Shown here one piece after another: positions 32,023 to 40,214 of a stretch of DNA of 64,000 bases; within the stretch, counting starts at the first letter, position 1, and each line of letters begins with the position of its first letter. This DNA comes from Nonomuraea gerenzanensis (GTDB lineage: Bacteria; Actinomycetota; Actinomycetes; Streptosporangiales; Streptosporangiaceae). A model generated the notes under the pieces. The model was not told the origin of the DNA. It saw nothing but the letters and a program-made list of their open reading frames with translations, and made no database searches. The DNA lies in NCBI RefSeq assembly GCF_020215645.1, contig NZ_CP084058.1, positions 2,170,001 to 2,234,000 on the forward strand, written 5' to 3'. Both the position numbers and the translations under genes were made by a program.

Positions 32023-32664
32023 TCACCGTGCCAATGGTTTTCCGTCGCGTCGCCATCCGAGGAAGCCCCCGTCCAGCGGACGGGCCTCGTACCCGTGCTC
32101 GCGCAGCAACCGCACCGCCTCGGGCGCGACCACGCAGTACGGCCCCCCGCAGTACGCCACGATCTCCGCCCCGGCGGGCAGCTCTCCCAGCCGGTCCCGC
32201 AGCTCCGCCATCGGCACCGAGACCGCCCCCGGCACGTGCCCGGCGGCGTACTCGGCCGCCGCCCGCACGTCCACGACGATCGTGCCGGGATCGTCCAGCC
32301 GCGCGGCCAGCTCCTCGACGGTCACCCCATCCAGAGTGCCCAGCCGGGCCCGCACGGCCTCGCGCAGCCCGGCCAGCCGTCCCTCCGCGAAAGCCTCGAA
32401 CTCCCCGAGGAAACGCGAAACCCGCTCATCGGCCAGCCGGTAGTACACCCGCGTGCCGTCCCGCCTGCTGGCCACCAGCTGCGCGGCGCGGAGGTGCTGC
32501 AGCTGGGCCGAGGTGTTCTTGAGCGGGACCCCGGCCGCCTGCGCCAGCTCCTCCACCGTCCGCTCCCGCTGGTCGAGCACGTCCAGCAGCCGCAGCCGCA
32601 CCGGGCTGGCCAGCGCCTTGCCGAGGCGCGCGAGCTGCGCGTAGATCGGCTCCTCCGCGAACAT
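32023..32664 (-). CDS. ArsR-type regulator fused to a rhodanese domain
   Basis: 213 residues from ATG 32664. Residues 8-90 are an ArsR winged helix (LLDVLDQRERTVEELAQAAG; NTSAQLQHLRAAQLVASRRD); residues 120-210 a rhodanese domain (IVVDVRAAAEYAAGHVPGAV) with the active-site loop IVAYCGGPYC. The rhodanese Cys probably senses sulphur or redox state and signals to the DNA-binding half. The ATG shares one base with the TGA of the upstream cupin gene (TGATG), so the pair is coupled. Confidence 0.93.
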   Translation of the reverse strand: MFAEEPIYAQLARLGKALASPVRLRLLDVLDQRERTVEELAQAAGVPLKNTSAQLQHLRAAQLVASRRDGTRVYYRLADERVSRFLGEFEAFAEGRLAGLREAVRARLGTLDGVTVEELAARLDDPGTIVVDVRAAAEYAAGHVPGAVSVPMAELRDRLGELPAGAEIVAYCGGPYCVVAPEAVRLLREHGYEARPLDGGFLGWRRDGKPLAR

Positions 32665-33155
32665 CAGACCATGTACTGGTCGTGGCGCAGGTACACGTCG
32701 GTCCACTCCTCGGGGCTGAGCTGCCGGCCGCTCTCGACGATCGCGGCCAGCTCCTCGAAGTACGACTCCCTCGGAGCGCCCGGGGTGAACAGGATGAGCA
32801 TCGTGGCCGGCTCGCCCGATTCGTTGCGGAAGGCGTGCACACCGCCCTCGGGCACGAACAGGAAGTCGCCCGGCTTGCCCTCCGCCCACTTGTCACCGTT
32901 GAAGAGCCGGATGGTGCCGGACAGGACGTAGAACGACTCGGTCATGGTGCGGTGGAAGTGGGCGCCGGGCCCGCCCGGCTTGGGGCCCATCTCCCAGCGG
33001 TAGAGTCCGTACGCGCCGTTCGTGGAGCCGCCGGTGGCCAGGTAGTGGACCTGGGTGTTGGTGCCGATCGTGAGGTCGGGGGCACGGTCGGCGAAGGCGT
33101 AGGTGCCGCTGTGCTCGCCCTGTTCGGCGAAGTAGCGCGGCTCGGGGTAGGACAT
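32664..33155 (-). CDS. Cupin domain protein
   Basis: 163 residues from ATG 33155 (AGGAG six bases upstream). Single cupin barrel: GPGAHFHRTMTESFYVLSGT supplies the metal-binding His/Glu of motif 1, PEGGVHAFRNES the His of motif 2. Probably a metal-dependent dioxygenase, isomerase or binding protein. Middle gene of an LLM-cupin-ArsR/rhodanese series on the minus strand. A hairpin just upstream may hide its ribosome site. Confidence 0.88.
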   Translation of the reverse strand: MSYPEPRYFAEQGEHSGTYAFADRAPDLTIGTNTQVHYLATGGSTNGAYGLYRWEMGPKPGGPGAHFHRTMTESFYVLSGTIRLFNGDKWAEGKPGDFLFVPEGGVHAFRNESGEPATMLILFTPGAPRESYFEELAAIVESGRQLSPEEWTDVYLRHDQYMV

Positions 33156-33161
33156 GGCAAA

Positions 33162-33202
33162 CTCCTCTACTCTTCTAAAGAACCTTAGAATAGTAGGGGG
33201 AG
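33162..33202 (-). promoter_or_regulatory. Intercistronic hairpin that may sequester the cupin ribosome site
   Basis: Arms 33167-33178 and 33185-33196 pair over 12 bp with one mismatch around 6 bases. On the minus-strand RNA the stem extends so that CUCC from the end of the LLM gene faces the AGGAG (33166-33162) of the cupin gene. The LLM stop codon lies in the upstream arm. It could act as attenuator, coupling element or RNA-stability element. Confidence 0.5.
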
Positions 33203-34084
33203 CACCTCCCCCGCCAGCCGTTCGAGCTGCTCCGTCTCGTCGGACATCGCATCCAGCGGCACCAGCTCCGCCCCCGCCCGCAGCACCTCGCTCAGCCCCT
33301 GCGCACACGCGTCAGGCGGCCCGCTGACCGCCATGTCCGCGTTGCCGTACATGCGAGCCAGTGACCCCTCGATCCTGCCCCGTTCACCCACCGAGACGTA
33401 GACGCGCTTGGCCACCCGGAACCCCGCCGGGTCGCGCCCGGCCTGCTCCAGCTCGCCCCTGAGCGCCCGCACCTGCTCGGCGAACGCCGCCGTGGTCGCC
33501 CCTCCCGCACCCACGAACCCGTCACCGTGCCGCACCGCCCGCCTGATCGCTGCGGGCTGGTGCCCGCCCATCCAGACCGGCGGATACGGCTTCTGGTACG
33601 CCTTCGGCTCCATGGCCGCCTCCACCTGGAAGAACCGCCCGTGGAAGGCCACCTTCGGCTCGCTCCAGCACGCCTTCATCAGCTCGATGCCCTCGGTGAA
33701 GCGCGTCACGAACCCCTCGGGCGACACCCCGAAGGGCCCGAGCAGGCTCCTGGAGCCCAGTCCGAAACCCACCTCCAGGCGCCCCCGGCTGAGCTGGTCG
33801 AGGGTGCTGAGGCTCTTGGCCAGGAGCAGCGGGTTGTGCACGACGCTGACGAAGACCGCACAGCCGAGACGCAGGCGTTCGGTGCAGGCGGCGGCGTACG
33901 TCATGACCTCGATCGGGCCGAGCGTGGGGACGGGGTTGAGCGTGCCCTCGCGGGCCCAGGCGCTGTGGAAGCCGAGTTCTTCTGCGCGCCGCAGGTAGGC
34001 GCGGAACGCGGCGGGCTCGAACGTGCCGTCGGCGATCTGCTGGGGGAGGGAGACGGCGAAGCGGGCGGCCGTGATTTCTGTCAT
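33185..34084 (-). CDS. LLM-class F420-dependent oxidoreductase
   Basis: 299 residues, starting MTEITAARFAVSLPQQIADG. Barrel motifs: EELGFHSAWAREGTL, STLDQLSRGRLEVGFGLGSR near residues 95-115, PPVWMGGHQPAAIRRAVRHG near 165-185. It probably transfers hydride between F420 and an unknown organic compound. It heads the minus-strand unit with cupin and ArsR/rhodanese genes; upstream (34085-34238) is divergent with the lipoprotein-like gene. None of the shared palindromic sites seen at other LLM promoters is here. Confidence 0.9.
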   Translation of the reverse strand: MTEITAARFAVSLPQQIADGTFEPAAFRAYLRRAEELGFHSAWAREGTLNPVPTLGPIEVMTYAAACTERLRLGCAVFVSVVHNPLLLAKSLSTLDQLSRGRLEVGFGLGSRSLLGPFGVSPEGFVTRFTEGIELMKACWSEPKVAFHGRFFQVEAAMEPKAYQKPYPPVWMGGHQPAAIRRAVRHGDGFVGAGGATTAAFAEQVRALRGELEQAGRDPAGFRVAKRVYVSVGERGRIEGSLARMYGNADMAVSGPPDACAQGLSEVLRAGAELVPLDAMSDETEQLERLAGEVLPLLF

Positions 34085-34238
34085 GCACCACCGGATAACC
34101 CGGCTCCGGTGGCGCGTCCAGTTTCGCGCGCCTGCCCGAGGTCAAGATGTGATGACCGTACGGGCCGTCGTGCCGTGGCGGATGTGATCGACTGTCCCGG
34201 TGCGCTCTGTCGGCAAGGTGGCGGTGGTGGTGCTGGTC

Positions 34239-34730
34239 ATGCGGATCGATCATCGTGCGACGCGGTTCTGGAGGGCAGTGCGAACCGCCGTCGTGACGTG
34301 TGCGCTCATGAGCTCTCTCGGGTGCGAGGTTCAGCTCTTTCACACCCGGTCGGAAGTGGACCCGGCCGCGGTCCGGGAGGTGAGCGCCCTCGGCGTGGTC
34401 GTCGCCCGCACCACGCAGGAGCTGTCATACGAGAACACCACCATGGTCATCGAGACGATGATCTCCGACGTCGGGAGAAGCGACTTCGCCGAGGCGCTGG
34501 ATGTCGTGCGCGATCGGCTGCGAGAGCGCGGATGGGTGGTGACTGACGCAGGGCTGAATCACCTGGATATGAGGTCGGCCGAGTCGGCCGACGTTCGCCT
34601 CGACGCCGGCTTCCCGAGCCTGCTCGCCTCGTTTCCTGCTGAGCAGCATGCTGAGATTGCCAAGGCAATGAAGGCCACCGTGACCGGGGCGCATGCTTAT
34701 GTGATGGTGACGCTCACCAGAGCGGGATAG
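34239..34730 (+). CDS. Putative small lipoprotein, unknown function
   Basis: 163 residues from ATG 34239. The leader RFWRAVRTAVVTCALMSSLG is followed by CEV; the lipobox is imperfect (Ser at -3), so lipidation is likely but not certain. The mature part is acidic, with VVARTTQELSYENTTMVIET and a region around DVVRDRLRERGWVVTDAGL typical of small hydrophilic exported domains. No family recognised. An upstream GTG at 34200 would add 13 residues; neither start has a good ribosome site. Confidence 0.6.
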   Translation: MRIDHRATRFWRAVRTAVVTCALMSSLGCEVQLFHTRSEVDPAAVREVSALGVVVARTTQELSYENTTMVIETMISDVGRSDFAEALDVVRDRLRERGWVVTDAGLNHLDMRSAESADVRLDAGFPSLLASFPAEQHAEIAKAMKATVTGAHAYVMVTLTRAG

Positions 34731-35095
34731 AGAGGCTCTCGAAGTGAGGGTCCGCTGGGATTGGCGTGCTGTGTCCTCAGGGTGTGGACGGGGTGGTCTG
34801 TCATGGTGATGGCTCGGGGGAGCGCGAGGGGGCTGGAAAGCCCTCTCGCCCCGGTTTCGTGGCGAAGCCGCGAAGCCGGATGAACACAGCCCGAGCCGAA
34901 GGCGAGGCCCTTCTTTGGGGTGGGCTCCCAACGGGCAAGCCGGTAACTGGGATTGGGGCGGGCTGGGGTTTGGAAGAACGCCCGAGCGATCAGCGAGGCC
35001 CTTGCAGTTGGGGGGGTCGAAGGGGCGCAGCCCCTGGGAGGCAGGGCCCGAGCCCTCGAAAGGCGCGATAGCGCCTCAATGGGAGGACCGCGCTT
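34731..35095. repeat. 365-bp gap with imperfect repeats and three palindromic hairpins
   Basis: No convincing gene. Two imperfect direct repeats begin CCCGAGC and contain GCGAGGCCCTT (around 34888-34920 and 34981-35015). They are followed by three hairpins: GGGGC-GCA-GCCCC (35022-35034), AGGGC-CCGA-GCCCT (35043-35056) and AGGCGC-GATA-GCGCCT (35061-35076). Clusters of this kind are common in actinomycete intergenic DNA. They may stop transcription from both sides, as the flanking genes converge. Confidence 0.6.
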
Positions 35096-36184
35096 TTAGA
35101 AGGTGATGACCGTGCGGGCGACAGTGCCTTGGCGGACGTGGTCGACGGCCTCGTTGAGGTGGTCGAGGGGGAGGCGTTCTGAGATCAGGGCGTCGAGGTC
35201 CAGGCGGCCGCGTACGTACTGGGCGGCGAGCATCGGGAGGTCGTGGCCGGGGTTGGCGTCGCCGCCCTGGGTGCCCATCAGGCGGCGGGAGGCGAACAGC
35301 AGGCCCGTGTCCAGTTCCATCGGGTGGCCCGCCGGTGGGCTGCCGACCATGACCGTGGTGCCGCCCGGCTGGGTGGCGGCGAAGGCCTGGGCCAGGACGC
35401 CGGGGGCGCCGGTGGCGTCGAAGGCGTAGTCGACGCCGCCCCTGACCAGCTCGCCGACCTGGCGGGGGAGGTCCGTGGCCGGCAGGGTGTGGGTGGCGCC
35501 GAGGCGTTCTGCCTGCTTGAGCTTCTGGTCGGCCACGTCGGCGGCGATGATCGTGGTCGCGCCGGCCAGCACCGCGCCCTGGATGACGTTGAGGCCGACG
35601 CCGCCGCAGCCGACCACGAGGACCGTGGCGCCGGGCGGGACCTGGGCGACGTTCAGGACGGCGCCGACGCCGGTGATGACGCCGCACGCCAGGAGGCACA
35701 TGGCGTCGAAGGGCAGGGACGCGGCGACTTTGACGCACATGGGCTCGGGGACCACGGCGTACTCGGCGAACGAGCCGATGCCGATGAAGCGGCGCACCTC
35801 CTCGCCGTCCAGGGTGATGCGGGGCAGGCCGCCCATGATGGTGGGCAGGCGGGCGGGGCCCGCGCAGAGGTGGGAGCGGCCGGCGGTGCAGGGGCGGCAG
35901 CGGCCGCAGGGGCCGTTCATGGCGATGACGACGTGGTCGCCTGGCTGCACCGCGGTGACGCCGGCGCCGGTCGACTCCACCACGCCGCTGCTCTCGTGGC
36001 CCAGGATGTAGGGGAGCCTGCTGACGACGGGGCTCTTGCCGTCGATGGCCTTGAGGTCGGAGCCGCACACGCCCGACGCCTTGATCTGTACGCGGACCTC
36101 GCCCGGCCCCGGGTCGGCGATCTCGACCTCGCGCAGCTCCATGGGGGCGTGGAATGCGGTGAGCACGGCGGCGCGCATCAGCAT
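35096..36184 (-). CDS. Zinc-dependent alcohol dehydrogenase (MDR family)
   Basis: 362 residues from ATG 36184 (ATG 36178 is the alternative). Catalytic zinc ligands are in SGVCGSD and LGHESSG, structural zinc in CGRCRPCTAGRSHLC, coenzyme loop VVGCGGVGLNVIQGAV near 180-195. It belongs to the class III-like/aryl-alcohol group of NAD- or mycothiol-linked dehydrogenases. Divergent from the Liv-type importer; the shared region has a palindrome-like element on its own side (around 36212-36232) and operator site B on the importer side, so both may respond to the same signal. Confidence 0.92.
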   Translation of the reverse strand: MLMRAAVLTAFHAPMELREVEIADPGPGEVRVQIKASGVCGSDLKAIDGKSPVVSRLPYILGHESSGVVESTGAGVTAVQPGDHVVIAMNGPCGRCRPCTAGRSHLCAGPARLPTIMGGLPRITLDGEEVRRFIGIGSFAEYAVVPEPMCVKVAASLPFDAMCLLACGVITGVGAVLNVAQVPPGATVLVVGCGGVGLNVIQGAVLAGATTIIAADVADQKLKQAERLGATHTLPATDLPRQVGELVRGGVDYAFDATGAPGVLAQAFAATQPGGTTVMVGSPPAGHPMELDTGLLFASRRLMGTQGGDANPGHDLPMLAAQYVRGRLDLDALISERLPLDHLNEAVDHVRQGTVARTVITF

Positions 36185-36250
36185 GCGACTCACGCTAGCC
36201 GGGCCGCCCGTAACAAACAAGCGGTTGGTAGGTAAATCCGATCACCCCCG

Positions 36251-36279
36251 TTGACGTCCATGGTGCGGAAACTTACGCT
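36251..36279 (+). promoter_or_regulatory. Promoter of the Liv-type importer operon
   Basis: TTGACG (36251-36256), 17-base spacer, TACGCT (36274-36279): the best sigma-70-like promoter in the window. The predicted start near 36286 coincides with the left end of operator site B. Confidence 0.65.
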
Positions 36280-36285
36280 CGCGCT

Positions 36286-36305
36286 AACCAAGCGAGCGCT
36301 AGGCC
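36286..36305. promoter_or_regulatory. Palindromic operator, shared motif site B
   Basis: AACCAAGC-GAGC-GCTAGGCC: perfect left half-site, right half-site with three changes from GCTTGGTT. It begins 6 bp after the -10 of the importer promoter, a position suited to repression. Confidence 0.6.
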
Positions 36306-36359
36306 GACAAAGTGCCAGGCCGAAGAAGTGCTGAACGCTCGACACGGTGGGAGGCCGTC

Positions 36360-37607
36360 ATGGTGCGGAGGAAGTCGGCGGCGGTCGTGGTCGGGGTGCT
36401 GGCCGCCGTCGCCGGATGCGCGGCGCAGCAACAGGGAAGCCGAGCGGGGCAGGACGCGACAGCCGGCGTCACCGCCACGACGATCAGGGTCGGCGGCGTG
36501 CTGACCAAGACCAGCGCCAGCGGCTACTCCACCAAGGACGCCGAGATCGGGGCGAAGGCCAGGTTCGAGCGGGCCAACGCCGAGGGCGGCGTGCACGGCA
36601 GGAAGATCGAGTTCCTCGGCGCCGAGGACGACGGGCAGGACGCGGCCAAGGGCGACGCGGCGGCCAAGAAGCTCGTGCAGAAGGACCAGGTGTTCGCCCT
36701 CGTCCCGGTGCACGCCCCCAACTTCGGCGGCGCCGCGTTCCTGGAGCAGCAGGGCGTGCCGTGGTTCGGCTGGGCGACGGGCCCGCAGTGGTGCGGGACG
36801 AAGACGGGCTTCGGCTACAACGGCTGCCTGGCGCCCAAGCCGGGGGCCGGGTCGCAGACGTGGTGGGGCAGGCAGATGGCCGACCTGCTCGGCGGCTCCG
36901 AGGGCAAGAGCGTCTACGTCCAGACCTCCGACTCCAGCGGCAGCAAGTACGGCGGCACCACCATCTCCCAGTCGTTCACCGCCGCCGGGTTCGACCTGGC
37001 CGGGGTGAACTCCGGCCTGCCGGCCGCCGCCCCGCCGCCCGACTGGCTGCCGTACGTGAACAAGATCATGACCTCGGACGGCGGCGGCCCCCCTGACGTG
37101 GTCGTCTCCGTGATCGCGGGCACGAAGTTCAACGTCGGCCTGTACGCGGCACTCAAGCGAGCCGGCTACCGGGGCGTACTGACCGACGCCACCAGCTACG
37201 ACGTCGCCATCCTCAAGGACCCGGCCAGCGCCCAGGCCCTCGACGGCGTGATCGCGGCCCCCATGTTCGAGCCGTTCGAGTCCACCGCCCCCGAGATCGC
37301 CAAGCTCAAGCAGGACGTGGAGAAGGTCGCCCCCGGCACCCAGCTCACCCAGCACCTGGCCATCGGCTACTGGGCCGCCGACATCTTCCTCGACATGCTG
37401 AACAAGACCGGCAAGGACCTGACCAGGGCGAAGTTCCTGCAGACGGGCAACGGCTCCTACCTGTACGAGAACGCGGGCTTCGGCAGGATCGAGTACCCCA
37501 AGGACCACGACGAGCCGAACGGGTGCGGTGCCCTGGTCAAGCTGGAGGGCGGCGCCTTCCAGGTGGCCAAGAGCATGAAGTGCTTCGACAACGTGCCGCT
37601 GAAGTGA
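36360..37607 (+). CDS. Branched-chain-type ABC substrate-binding lipoprotein
   Basis: 415 residues from ATG 36360 (GGGAGG five bases upstream). Signal VRRKSAAVVVGVLAAVAGC with lipobox VAGC. The mature protein is a Leu/Ile/Val-type periplasmic-binding fold (TIRVGGVLTKTSASGYSTKD; GKSVYVQTSDSSGSKYGGTT; GVIAAPMFEPFES). Four Cys in the middle may form disulphides. It binds an amino acid, amide or aromatic/alicyclic acid; such proteins often serve catabolic operons. The fused permease gene follows after 13 bp. Confidence 0.93.
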   Translation: MVRRKSAAVVVGVLAAVAGCAAQQQGSRAGQDATAGVTATTIRVGGVLTKTSASGYSTKDAEIGAKARFERANAEGGVHGRKIEFLGAEDDGQDAAKGDAAAKKLVQKDQVFALVPVHAPNFGGAAFLEQQGVPWFGWATGPQWCGTKTGFGYNGCLAPKPGAGSQTWWGRQMADLLGGSEGKSVYVQTSDSSGSKYGGTTISQSFTAAGFDLAGVNSGLPAAAPPPDWLPYVNKIMTSDGGGPPDVVVSVIAGTKFNVGLYAALKRAGYRGVLTDATSYDVAILKDPASAQALDGVIAAPMFEPFESTAPEIAKLKQDVEKVAPGTQLTQHLAIGYWAADIFLDMLNKTGKDLTRAKFLQTGNGSYLYENAGFGRIEYPKDHDEPNGCGALVKLEGGAFQVAKSMKCFDNVPLK

Positions 37608-37620
37608 GCGTGCCGCTGAG

Positions 37621-40212
37621 ATGATCCTGGACTACGTGCTCAGCGGCCTGGTCACCGGGGCCGTCTTCGCGATCATGGGCTCCGGCCTGACCCTCTCGTA
37701 CGCCGCCACAGGCGTGTTCAACTTCGCCCACGGCGCCATCGGGTTCCTGACGGCCCTGCTGTTCTACCAGCTCAACCAGGCCGGCCTGCCCGCGTGGCTG
37801 TCGGCGCTGGTGTCGGTGGTGCTCTTCGCCCCCGCGCTCGGCTACGGCCTGCACAAGGCCATGTTCAGGGGGCTCGCCCAGGCGGGGGAGACCGCGCAGA
37901 TCGTGGCCACCATCGGGCTCACGATCGCGCTGCCCGCCCTCGGCCTGCTGGTCGTGGACCTGGCGGGGCTGCCCCCTGCGGACGCCACCGCGTTGCCGCG
38001 CGGCGTCGGGCCGCACCCCGCGCAGGCGTTCGACGTGCTCGGCGTGCGGCTGGACAGCGACCAGCTCATCACGTTCGGCTTCTCGGCGGTGGCGGCGGCC
38101 GGGCTGTGGGTGTTCATCCGGCACACCCCGTACGGCCTGCGCATGCGTGCCTCCGTGGACCGGCGGCGCCTGGCCACGCTGCGCGGCATCGACGTGGACG
38201 CCACCTCGGCGCTGGCCTGGATGCTCGGCTCGGGGCTGGCGGGCCTGGCCGGGGTGCTGGCCGTGTCGGTGCTGGGGCTGGACGCGACCGCGTACACGGT
38301 GCTGCTGTTCGCCTCGGCGACGGCGGCGGTGTTCGGGCGGCTGCGCTCGATCCCCTGGACGTTCGCGGCCGGGCTGGCGCTCGGCGTCGTGCAGAACCTG
38401 GTCGCCGGCTACACCGACTTCCTCGAAGAGGTGACGGGGCTGCGCACGGCGGTGCCGGTGATCCTGCTGTTCGCCGGGCTGGTGCTGCTGAACAGGTCGC
38501 GCGAGCGGGTGGCGGGCAGCGCGGCGGAGGACGTGCCGCCGCCCGACCACCTCGCCGGCCTGCCGCCGTGGCGGCGCAGGCTGCCGTGGGCCGCCGGGGT
38601 GGCGGCGCTGGTGGTGTTCGCGTTCGCCGGGCCGCCGTACTACGTGGGCGTCGCGGCCCAAGGGCTCGTGCTTGCGTTGATCTTCTGCTCGTTCGTGGTG
38701 GTGACCGGGATCGGCGGCATGGTGAACCTGGCGCAGGCCGCCTTCGCCGCCATGGCGGCGCTGACCTGCGGGTGGGCCTTCGCGTCCGGGCTGCCGTTCT
38801 TCGTGGCGATCCTGCTCGGCGTGCTGGCCGCCGCGGCGGTGGGGATGCTGGTGGCGCTGCCCGCGCTGCGGCTGGGCGGGCGGGTGCTGACGCTGGCCAC
38901 GCTGGCCCTGGCGCTGCTCGCCGATCAGGTGCTGTTCCAGGTGGACGCGTTCAGCAACGGGACGATCGGGTGGTCGATCCCCGCGCTCGGGTTCGGCTTC
39001 GCCGACACCTCCGACGCGCGGGTGCGGGTGGTGGTGCTGCTCCTGCTGATCGGGGCGGTGGCGCTGCTCGTACGGAACCTGGAGCGCTCGGCGTCCGGAC
39101 GGGCGATCCTGGCCGTGCGGTCGGCCCCGGCGGCGGCCACCACGTCGGGGCTGTCGGCGCCGCGGACGAAGATCACGCTGTTCGTGCTGGCGTCGGCCGT
39201 CGCCGGGCTCGGCGGGGTGCTGTTCGCGATCTCCAAGGGGTCGATCACGGCGACCGACCTGCCGGCGTTCTCCGGGTTCGTGTGGCTGGCCGTGGTGGTG
39301 CTGCAGGGGGTGCGGCGCGTCGGCGGGGCCGTGCTGGGCGGGCTCATCGCGGTGGCCGTCCCCGAGCTGCTGTCCACCTGGGACGTCTCCGCGCACGTCG
39401 GCGCCATCCTGTTCGGGCTCGGCGGCATGATCCTGGCCAAGCACCCGGACGGGGTGCTGACCCAGCTCGCCGAGCTGCGTCACCGGCGCCCGAGCCCGCC
39501 GGTGACGCGGGCGCCGGCCGGGCCGCGCGAGCCGGCGCTGTTCGCCATGGAGGGGGTCGTCGCCGGGTACGCCGACGTGACCGTGCTGCGCGGCGTGGAC
39601 CTGCACGTCCATCCCGGCGAGGTGGTCGCGCTGCTCGGCGCGAACGGCGCGGGCAAGTCCACCACGTGCGCGGCGGCGGCCGGGGACCTGCCGGTGAGCG
39701 CCGGCCGGATCCTGCTGGACGGCGTGGACGTCACCGCCTGGCCCGCCCACCGCAGGGCCCGAGCCGGCATCCTGCTCGCACCGGAAGGCAGGGGCGTCTT
39801 CCCCGGCCTCACCGTGGAGGAGAACCTGCGCACCTGGCTGCCCGACCCCGAGCCCGTCTACGAGCGCCTGCCGCACCTGGCGGAGCGCCGTACCGTGCTC
39901 GCCGGCGCCCTGTCCGGCGGCGAGCAGCAGCTCCTCACGCTCGCCCCGGCGCTGGTGCGCCCGCCGCGCGTGCTGATCGCCGACGAGCCGTCGCTCGGGC
40001 TGGCGCCCATGGTGGTGCGGCAGGTCTTCGACGTCTTCGCCGAGCTGCGCGAACGCGGGGTCGCGCTGCTGCTCGTGGAGGAGAAGGCCACCGAGGCGCT
40101 GGCGATCGCCGACCGGGTGGCGTTCATGCGGCTGGGCCGGGTCACCTGGGTGGGGCCGCGGGCCGAGGTGGACAGCGAGCGGCTGACCGCCGCCTACCTG
40201 GGGGTGCGGTGA
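37621..40212 (+). CDS. Fused LivH-LivM-LivF: two permeases and one ATPase in one protein
   Basis: 863 residues. Residues 1-295 are a LivH-type permease (ILDYVLSGLVTGAVFAIMGS; GVFNFAHGAIGFL), about 320-615 a LivM-type permease (GIGGMVNLAQAAFAAMAALT; AVRSAPAAATTSGL), about 640-863 a LivF-type ATPase with Walker A GANGAGKST near 672, signature LSGGEQQ near 763 and Walker B VLIADEPSLG. A Pro/Arg linker (HRRPSPPVTRAPAGPRE) joins permease and ATPase. Normally these are three genes; the fusion forces a fixed stoichiometry. The LivG-type ATPase follows as a separate gene. The codon pattern runs through all joints with no sign of frameshift. Confidence 0.94.
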   Translation: MILDYVLSGLVTGAVFAIMGSGLTLSYAATGVFNFAHGAIGFLTALLFYQLNQAGLPAWLSALVSVVLFAPALGYGLHKAMFRGLAQAGETAQIVATIGLTIALPALGLLVVDLAGLPPADATALPRGVGPHPAQAFDVLGVRLDSDQLITFGFSAVAAAGLWVFIRHTPYGLRMRASVDRRRLATLRGIDVDATSALAWMLGSGLAGLAGVLAVSVLGLDATAYTVLLFASATAAVFGRLRSIPWTFAAGLALGVVQNLVAGYTDFLEEVTGLRTAVPVILLFAGLVLLNRSRERVAGSAAEDVPPPDHLAGLPPWRRRLPWAAGVAALVVFAFAGPPYYVGVAAQGLVLALIFCSFVVVTGIGGMVNLAQAAFAAMAALTCGWAFASGLPFFVAILLGVLAAAAVGMLVALPALRLGGRVLTLATLALALLADQVLFQVDAFSNGTIGWSIPALGFGFADTSDARVRVVVLLLLIGAVALLVRNLERSASGRAILAVRSAPAAATTSGLSAPRTKITLFVLASAVAGLGGVLFAISKGSITATDLPAFSGFVWLAVVVLQGVRRVGGAVLGGLIAVAVPELLSTWDVSAHVGAILFGLGGMILAKHPDGVLTQLAELRHRRPSPPVTRAPAGPREPALFAMEGVVAGYADVTVLRGVDLHVHPGEVVALLGANGAGKSTTCAAAAGDLPVSAGRILLDGVDVTAWPAHRRARAGILLAPEGRGVFPGLTVEENLRTWLPDPEPVYERLPHLAERRTVLAGALSGGEQQLLTLAPALVRPPRVLIADEPSLGLAPMVVRQVFDVFAELRERGVALLLVEEKATEALAIADRVAFMRLGRVTWVGPRAEVDSERLTAAYLGVR

Positions 40213-40214
40213 GC

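Noticed and set aside
34766..35071. 101-codon open frame in the 34.7-35.1 kb gap
   Set aside because: No ribosome site, biased Gly/Arg/Pro composition, and it runs through the hairpin cluster.
37794..40208. Very long alternative plus-strand open frame over the Liv fusion gene
   Set aside because: Low-complexity Arg/Gly/Ala translation typical of a shadow frame in high-GC DNA; only its 3' end (from 40215) is the real LivG-type gene.
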